From JAJISG01 sp964347325 (GTDB lineage: Archaea; Thermoplasmatota; Thermoplasmata; RBG-16-68-12; JAJISG01), in the NCBI GenBank assembly GCA_964347325.1, contig CAYFYA010000006.1, forward strand, positions 43,586 through 107,585: a DNA stretch of 64,000 nt, given 5' to 3'. The notes under the pieces are model-generated. The model made no database searches. It saw only the letters and a program-made list of their open reading frames with translations, and was not told where the DNA came from. The translations under genes were made by a program, and so were the position numbers. Positions within the stretch are counted from its first letter, which is position 1. Every line of letters begins with the position of its first letter. Shown here piece after piece: positions 59,750-64,000 of the stretch.

Positions 59750-60052
59750 AGCGACACCCTACTCACCGTTTCTGCTTTACACATGTGAAGGAGGGAGAGG
59801 GAGATCGCTCTCCCGGATTCGGAGATATGTCCTCCTCAAACGCATCCGGGAAACGGCTCGGCGTAGGGGGGATTGACGTCTGTAACAATTCATCGATAGT
59901 GCGACCGACGTCGCCCTCTCGATGGCTTCCCCTCGACCCCGATCAGAGACGATTCAGAGCCCTCAAATATCCTCGGGCCGATTGGGGATGTCAGAGGGGG
60001 ATGGCAGACGGCAACGACATGGAAGCTTGATGCCTACGTCGCTCTTGGACTC
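59750..60052. other. 303-nt stretch without a supported gene
   Basis: This gap between the five-helix membrane protein (minus) and the surface-type protein (plus) holds a small hairpin GGGAGA-TCGC-TCTCCC at 59799-59814. Only short frames with poor protein character occur (for example an 81-residue frame from 59785). The plus-strand frame of the next gene stays open upstream of its GTG but lacks a standard start there. Confidence 0.5.
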
Positions 60053-61045
60053 GTGGCCATCGTCCCGATGGTCCTCCTAGCCATCGATGTCCTCCTCCAC
60101 CTGGGTCTGGCCCTCTTCCTCTTGGGCGTACCGATCTTGGGAATGACTGTGGGGTTTTGCCTCCTTTCCCTCTGGGCCACGCGCCGCGTCGTGAGAAGGC
60201 GCCAGGTGCTTGCAGTGGGAATCACCCTCGCCCTTGTCTCAGCAGCCTCCCTCCCTTTCTTGGCCTTGCCCGTTTCCCAGACTCTCTACCCCCTCGACCA
60301 GAGGAAGCACTTCGACTTGCCGTACGATCCCGCCATCTCCCGCGTCAACCTCACAGTGCAAGGGGGCATCATCTCCGTGACCTCGATGACGTCGAACACC
60401 CATCTCGTGGCGACAATAGTCGAGGCCTTCGGACGGGGCAACCCCTTCACCGTCTTCTCCGCCGTACGGTGGACCACGACTGTCGTGGGTAGTCGAGCCG
60501 ATGTTGAGGTCGCGGCGACTCCTGATCCGTTGAACGCTCAGTACGGAGCCGTGGGATACGCCACCCGAGTTTTCATCAATCGGAACGTCACCCTCGACGT
60601 GTCAATCTCCTCGTCCTTGAGCTCCACGGGGATCGTGCTTGATTCCGGCGCTAGTGTTGGGCGAATAGTCGTTCGAGGCGCGACCACGGATTTCCACCTG
60701 GTCCTCACCGAGGTTGTCCTGTCTGCGGACAGTCGAATCGACATTCAGACTGAGGGCGATATTGGGATTTATATTCAGGAACCCCACGGGCCTGAGGCCG
60801 TGATTCCCGTGGTCGCACACACAAGTGGGAGCCAGGCATGGATCGATGCCCAGCTCGACCTCGACAGGTTTACGGGGGCCAGAGGTTCTGCCTCTGCCAC
60901 GCCTTACAACGTGCATTTGGACGGTCAATATCTCGGGGACGGCGCCTCCTTCGAGACCCTGAACATAGAGGGTGCCATAACAATCCTGGAACTCTCCCTC
61001 GTGGCACCTCAGGGATCCGTAGAGCTGCTCTTGTGGTCTGGGTAG
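60053..61045 (+). CDS. Membrane-anchored protein with beta-rich ectodomain
   Basis: 330 residues. Two or three N-terminal membrane helices (MVLLAIDVLLHLGLALFLLGVPILGMTVGFCLLSLW, AVGITLALVSAASLPFLALPV) precede a 230-residue extracellular region of short strands (INLTVQGGIISVTSM, ADVEVAATPDPL, DVSISSSLSSTGIVL) suggestive of a beta-sandwich or beta-helix. Product is likely a surface protein. GTG start is the first in frame, but upstream sequence continues in frame and would lengthen the first helix. No family recognised. Confidence 0.65.
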   Translation: MAIVPMVLLAIDVLLHLGLALFLLGVPILGMTVGFCLLSLWATRRVVRRRQVLAVGITLALVSAASLPFLALPVSQTLYPLDQRKHFDLPYDPAISRVNLTVQGGIISVTSMTSNTHLVATIVEAFGRGNPFTVFSAVRWTTTVVGSRADVEVAATPDPLNAQYGAVGYATRVFINRNVTLDVSISSSLSSTGIVLDSGASVGRIVVRGATTDFHLVLTEVVLSADSRIDIQTEGDIGIYIQEPHGPEAVIPVVAHTSGSQAWIDAQLDLDRFTGARGSASATPYNVHLDGQYLGDGASFETLNIEGAITILELSLVAPQGSVELLLWSG

Positions 61046-61202
61046 AGCTCCTCTCTCTCCCCTCACTTAGAAGTCAGCCCCTACCGGCACCACTCTGAAG
61101 CAATGCCGACAATAACATTTGGGAGCAAAAGTGGCATTCCATGCACAATGTCGCCGCTTGCGCCCGGGTGAGAGCTGAAGGGTGTCCCCTGGTAGATAGT
61201 GG

Positions 61203-61249
61203 GTTATACAGAAAAGTATACTATCCGTTATACAGAAATGTATTATACA
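61203..61249. promoter_or_regulatory. Tandem repeats and palindromes upstream of the AAA ATPase
   Basis: GTTATACAGAAA occurs at 61203-61214 and again at 61227-61238, 24 nt apart. The first copy forms TATAC-N6-GTATA (61205-61220); the second runs into TGTATTATACA at 61239-61249, which is palindromic apart from its centre. They lie 21-67 nt before the ATPase ATG, a typical operator position. Confidence 0.6.
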
Positions 61250-61269
61250 TCCTCGTATATTTGCCACCC

Positions 61270-62412
61270 ATGGAGACTCGCAACCCCTTTCCCTATGGCC
61301 GGGTGGTTACGGGGGAGGACTTCGCTGATCGGGAGCAGGAACTTGAGGACTTGATTCGCGACCTCGAGGCCGGACAATCCATTCTCCTCACCTCCCCACG
61401 CCGGTACGGCAAGACCTCCCTCATGGTTGAGGTCCTTCGGCGGATGGGAGAGCTAGGGCATCTCACCGCTCTCGTCGATCTATTCGGTTGCGTGACCCCT
61501 GCCGACCTGGCCGAGCGATTGGTTCGAGAGGTCGTGGTCCGACACTACTCTCGGATGGAATCTCTCGCACGCTTCCTCCGAGAGGGGCTAGCCCGACTAC
61601 GCCCTGAGTTGACGATGCATCCGGATGGCACCGTCGGGTTGAGCCTCCGAAAGGACGTGGAAGCCGTCGGAGAGGAGGCGGTGTTGGAGGAGGTTCTCGA
61701 CGCCCCCCAGGCGTTGGCGATCCGGAAGAACAAGAGGCTTGTCGTCGTCCTTGATGAGTTCCAGGAGGTCGGTGATCTGGACGGTAGGTGGCTCCTGAAA
61801 CTGATCAGGTCTAAGATTCAGCACCACGATTCCGTCAGTTACGCCTTCACCGGGTCCAAGAAACACGTCCTTGAACAGGTCTTCGCCGACCAGGACGGGG
61901 CTTTCTATCGCTCCGCACGCCCCTATGGCCTTGGACGGATACCACCAAGGGCCTTTCAGGAACACATCATCGAACGATTTGGAGCCACTGGCCTTAGCCT
62001 TCCCGACGGGATGGTGGAACGCATACTCAGCTTCACTGAAGGCCACCCATACTTCACCCAACAGCTATGTCACGAAATATGGAATCTTGGAACTGCCCGG
62101 CGGACCGTCTCCGAGGAGGATTTCGAGGGCGCGATCGGACTCATCCTAGAGAGTCAGCGGGAGTTCTACGCTCACATCTGGGACGGACTCTCCGGCCACC
62201 AGCGGAGGATGCTCCGGGCCTTGGCCAAGGATGAGACGGACAGTCCCTATGCGTCAGATTTCATCAAGAGGCACCGCCTGAAGTCCTCTAGCCACGCGAA
62301 GCGCTCCCTCGGAGCATTGCTGGAGAAGCAGCTAGTGGAGAAGGAGAGTGGGACCTATCGGGTGGCCGATCTGTTCCTGCGGGAATGGGTGGCCCGCTCG
62401 CTAGTCGTCTAG
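61270..62412 (+). CDS. AAA-type archaeal ATPase (orphan, arCOG ATPase_2/DUF234-like)
   Basis: 380 residues. Walker A is SPRRYGKTSLMV (residues 42-53), Walker B is VVVLDEFQEV, sensor-1 region is SYAFTGSKKHVLEQVF. The C-terminal 100 residues form a winged-helix-like domain (LRALAKDETDSPYASDFIKRHRLKSSSHAKRSLGALLEKQLVEKESGTYRVADLFLREWVAR). This matches the STAND-like archaeal ATPases related to ORC/Cdc6 that are often linked to mobile or defence genes. The ATG at 61270 is preceded by tandem operator-like repeats; a matching palindrome lies after the stop. Confidence 0.85.
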   Translation: METRNPFPYGRVVTGEDFADREQELEDLIRDLEAGQSILLTSPRRYGKTSLMVEVLRRMGELGHLTALVDLFGCVTPADLAERLVREVVVRHYSRMESLARFLREGLARLRPELTMHPDGTVGLSLRKDVEAVGEEAVLEEVLDAPQALAIRKNKRLVVVLDEFQEVGDLDGRWLLKLIRSKIQHHDSVSYAFTGSKKHVLEQVFADQDGAFYRSARPYGLGRIPPRAFQEHIIERFGATGLSLPDGMVERILSFTEGHPYFTQQLCHEIWNLGTARRTVSEEDFEGAIGLILESQREFYAHIWDGLSGHQRRMLRALAKDETDSPYASDFIKRHRLKSSSHAKRSLGALLEKQLVEKESGTYRVADLFLREWVARSLVV

Positions 62413-62433
62413 GCGGTTTCCGTTGTACAGGTC

Positions 62434-62444
62434 TGTATAATACA
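62434..62444. repeat. TGTATAATACA palindrome downstream of the ATPase
   Basis: An 11-nt near-palindrome identical to the reverse complement of the one at 61239-61249; it sits 22 nt after the ATPase stop and 84 nt before the toxin stop, within TACAGGTCTGTATAATACAG. Confidence 0.5.
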
Positions 62445-62527
62445 GGGATGTACCATCGGGCAACGCAGGATGGCGCTCCGTCACCAAACAGCCCAGGACC
62501 CTCTTTGGCGACACTTCCTCCAAAACG

Positions 62528-62800
62528 CTACCGCCTCTCGTAGACTGACCGTCGGTGACCGAACTTGGTGAAGACGATCTCCTCACCCTCGATGGCGTAG
62601 ATTCCTCGATACTGCCCCATTCGGATGCGCCACGCGTTGGCAACGCCCGACAGCCTTCGGACGTCACACCCGGACCGGCGGCGTCTTGGATCCTTCCCAA
62701 GGAGCTCGAAGCCCCTCGCAAACCGCTCTTGGATGCTACGGGGAAGCTCCTTGAACTCCTTCTCCGCACTGGAGGTGAAAGAAATCGTGAACGCCGCCAG
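62528..62800 (-). CDS. RelE/ParE-family toxin, apparent CTG start
   Basis: 90-residue frame with a RelE-type toxin profile: AFTISFTSSAEKEFKELPRSIQERFARGFELLGKDPRRRRSGCDVRRLSGVANAWRIRMGQYRGIYAIEGEEIVFTKFGHRRSVYERR. The R-x-R-x-G-x-YR-x-IY and terminal H-RR-x-VYERR segments are the catalytic-core region of RelE-like mRNA interferases. The frame follows directly on the antitoxin stop (TGA 62810-62812) with no ATG, GTG or TTG before the domain; GAGGTG 5 nt upstream of CTG at 62800 makes CTG the probable initiator. Translation is likely coupled to the antitoxin. Confidence 0.7.
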   Translation of the reverse strand: MAAFTISFTSSAEKEFKELPRSIQERFARGFELLGKDPRRRRSGCDVRRLSGVANAWRIRMGQYRGIYAIEGEEIVFTKFGHRRSVYERR

Positions 62801-62809
62801 TGGACCACC

Positions 62810-63025
62810 TCAAAGGTCCAGTTCTTTTCGAATCTCACTCCAGGAACGCCGCTCCTCCCCTCGAAGACGTCGGAGGTGTTCCAGGAAGAACTCCTCGGGG
62901 GGGTGCACCGCCAGCAGGTCGTTTATCAGATCGTCGTATGACGCGCCACCGACCTTGTAGCCTCGCAGCTTGTTGAGGGTCTCCTTTCGAAGAGGGATGG
63001 TCGTGTACGCACTTCGTTTAGCCAT
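62810..63025 (-). CDS. VapB-like antitoxin paired with the RelE toxin
   Basis: 71 residues: MAKRSAYTTIPLRKETLNKLRGYKVGGASYDDLINDLLAVHPPEEFFLEHLRRLRGEERRSW, a small ribbon-helix-helix-like N-terminus with the TIPLRKET..L motif of archaeal VapB/DUF7557-type antitoxins followed by a helical toxin-binding tail. Start is ATG at 63025 or the upstream ATG at 63034 (GAGGTC 8 nt before it). An ATTAC-T-GTAAT palindrome covers the start region. The longer open frame to 63292 is not conserved-looking. Confidence 0.75.
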   Translation of the reverse strand: MAKRSAYTTIPLRKETLNKLRGYKVGGASYDDLINDLLAVHPPEEFFLEHLRRLRGEERRSWSEIRKELDL

Positions 63026-63032
63026 GAAATCC

Positions 63033-63043
63033 ATTACTGTAAT
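63033..63043. promoter_or_regulatory. ATTACTGTAAT palindrome at the antitoxin start
   Basis: Perfect 5-bp inverted repeat with a 1-nt centre overlapping the antitoxin start region, a usual place for autorepression of a toxin-antitoxin operon. Confidence 0.5.
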
Positions 63044-63176
63044 GACCTCAATGTACTTATGATTTGCCAGCGCTTCAAAAATCCGCAAGGCGGCGCTAGC
63101 GCTGGGGATTGACGGGCACTGAGTCTCCAGCATCTGATGCGGGAACTCGTCAGAGGCGTCGAGGAGTTGCGGAACT

Positions 63177-63662
63177 CTAGTACCGGCGACGTCTTCCGCT
63201 CTGTCTCCGGTTGTCCCGCCTGGGGCCGCCGTCTCCGTGGAAACCTCTATCGCCGAAGGACGAACGCCCTCCGCTTCCATGACGGGGGCCACGACGGTCC
63301 GACTCGTACTCGCGATCCGAGACGTCTACGGAGGTGTTCACCTCCTCGATCTCTCCGTCAGACTCCTTGAAGGAGCCATACTTCCCCACGTTGAGGCGCA
63401 TGTGTCCCCTCACTAGGCTGACGTAGCCGTTCTCGATGTCCAAGACGTTGTCCTGAGCGACACGGTCGATTTGGTCGTCCCAGAGGGTCATGATCACGGT
63501 TCCGGTCTCGTCTCCGACGACGGCCTCCACAAGGTCCTTTGAGCCGCCGTACTTCGAGTCGATGGTCTTCCGGTCCCCCAAGCTGAGGACCTTCACTTGC
63601 ACGTCCACCTGCTTTGAACCAGGTGTCAATTCGTCTACCTTAGCAATGGATCTTTCTTCCAT
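63177..63662 (-). CDS. RPA-like OB-fold single-stranded DNA-binding protein
   Basis: 161 residues. One OB fold (KVDELTPGSKQVDVQVKVLSLGDRKTIDSKYGGSKDLVEAVVGDETGTVIMTLWDDQIDRVAQDNVLDIENGYVSLVRGHMRLNVGKYGSFKES) is followed by an Arg/Gly/Ser-rich tail (GPRHGSGGRSSFGDRGFHGDGGPRRDNRRQSGRRRRY). This is the SOSS-B/short RPA type, single-OB architecture known in Thermoplasmata and crenarchaea. ATG at 63662 follows GTGAAACT. It ends 150 nt from the antitoxin on the same strand. Confidence 0.88.
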   Translation of the reverse strand: MEERSIAKVDELTPGSKQVDVQVKVLSLGDRKTIDSKYGGSKDLVEAVVGDETGTVIMTLWDDQIDRVAQDNVLDIENGYVSLVRGHMRLNVGKYGSFKESDGEIEEVNTSVDVSDREYESDRRGPRHGSGGRSSFGDRGFHGDGGPRRDNRRQSGRRRRY

Positions 63663-64000
63663 AGTTTCACTTCTCTTTCTGGACAATTCAGGTGGTCTCG
63701 TATCAAAGGGCTTCGGGTCTATGGGCCTGAAGGGCCTAGCGAAAACTCCTGCTCTTGTCTGGAGCGTACCACTACCTGGTGCTATATAAGGGTGTGTGCA
63801 TGAGAATCGAGGCGGTGGCGAGTGGTTTCGCTCCACACCGCTGACCCTCCTGCTCTTGCGTAGCACTTCACGCGCAGTGTCACAAGGTGAGAATCGCTGA
63901 CGGCTCAAACCCCTAGGACTGACCCCGTCCTGGGCTGAACGTGACGCCCAACGTGAAAACCAAATACCTTCTAGCCCCTGCGTGGCTAGACTGAAGCCGT
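63663..64000. promoter_or_regulatory. Leader and promoter region of the OB-fold gene
   Basis: 338 nt without a supported ORF. CTTATATAG on the minus strand at 63782-63789 is a strong TATA box, giving a leader of roughly 90 nt before the ATG. The last 100 nt to the window edge show no recognisable RNA gene or repeat. Confidence 0.45.

Noticed and set aside
59785..60030. 81-residue plus frame before the surface protein
   Set aside because: No homology features, no ribosome-binding site linked to a credible start, and it ends within the region just ahead of the surface-protein frame.
61067..61267. 66-residue minus-strand frame with a CYCRHC motif
   Set aside because: The cysteine cluster looks zinc-ribbon-like but the frame overlaps the ATPase operator repeats and has no start signal; too weak to call.
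62401..62838. 145-residue minus-strand frame overlapping the toxin
   Set aside because: Serine/arginine-rich, in another frame from the RelE-like toxin and antitoxin; it does not respect the operon structure.

Overview
This 64 kb window is a dense, high-GC archaeal chromosome segment. The archaeal assignment rests on ribosomal proteins L15e and S8e, SRP19, aIF2-beta with a TRAM tail, RadA, family-B DNA polymerase, Dph5, Trm5, phosphopantothenate synthetase, type II methionine aminopeptidase, a presenilin-type protease and DUF211. Promoters carry TATA boxes. Several genes look leaderless (start codon about 25 nt after the TATA box), while others have clear GGAGGT Shine-Dalgarno sites. The gene set suggests a Thermoplasmatota-like euryarchaeon (aIF2-beta/TRAM fusion, acyl-CoA dehydrogenase plus thiolase, one F420-type reductase). 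This placement is an inference; no rRNA is present to confirm it.

Layout. 1-3.8 kb: an operon of a trans-sulfuration PLP enzyme, homoserine dehydrogenase and an aldehyde dehydrogenase. 3.9-11.6 kb: small stress and repair genes (two 3-methyladenine glycosylase-family proteins, VOC, YCII, GYD, HxlR and ArsR regulators, F420-type reductase, HtrA protease, DUF1801/DUF4287/GNAT cluster). 11.7-15.0 kb: two small unknown ORFs, then an operon TauE-like transporter / Na-Pi-like transporter / tandem UspA. 15.1-33.8 kb: the information-processing core (ThiI-like THUMP protein, L15e, PolB, YchF, phosphopantothenate synthetase, CTP synthase, aIF2-beta, presenilin protease, S8e, SRP19, MAP-Sua5-MBL operon, RadA, Dph5, Trm5, dCTP-deaminase family). 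33.9-49.0 kb: lipid and central genes (acyl-CoA dehydrogenase, thiolase), a B12-binding radical SAM enzyme, AsnRS, RimI, PrsW, RidA and a giant 1801-residue Lhr-type helicase. 49.2-64 kb: an accessory-looking region with a tRNA-Arg(TCG), MGMT, methyltransferases, small membrane and zinc-ribbon proteins, a methionine-rich protein, decayed gene remnants (SDR, CPBP protease, SnoaL-like cyclase), a surface protein, an AAA ATPase with repeated palindromic operators, a type II toxin-antitoxin pair and an RPA-like OB-fold protein.

No CRISPR array, intact insertion sequence or prophage is visible. The most interesting spots are: the ATPase/toxin-antitoxin block, where the RelE-like toxin appears to begin at CTG; two unlinked small proteins sharing an LARY-x-R-x-EYGE motif; the ThiI homologue without a PP-loop; the methionine-rich protein; the junction of gene remnants at 58.9-59.2 kb; and a radical SAM gene whose conserved N-terminus lies upstream of any normal start codon.
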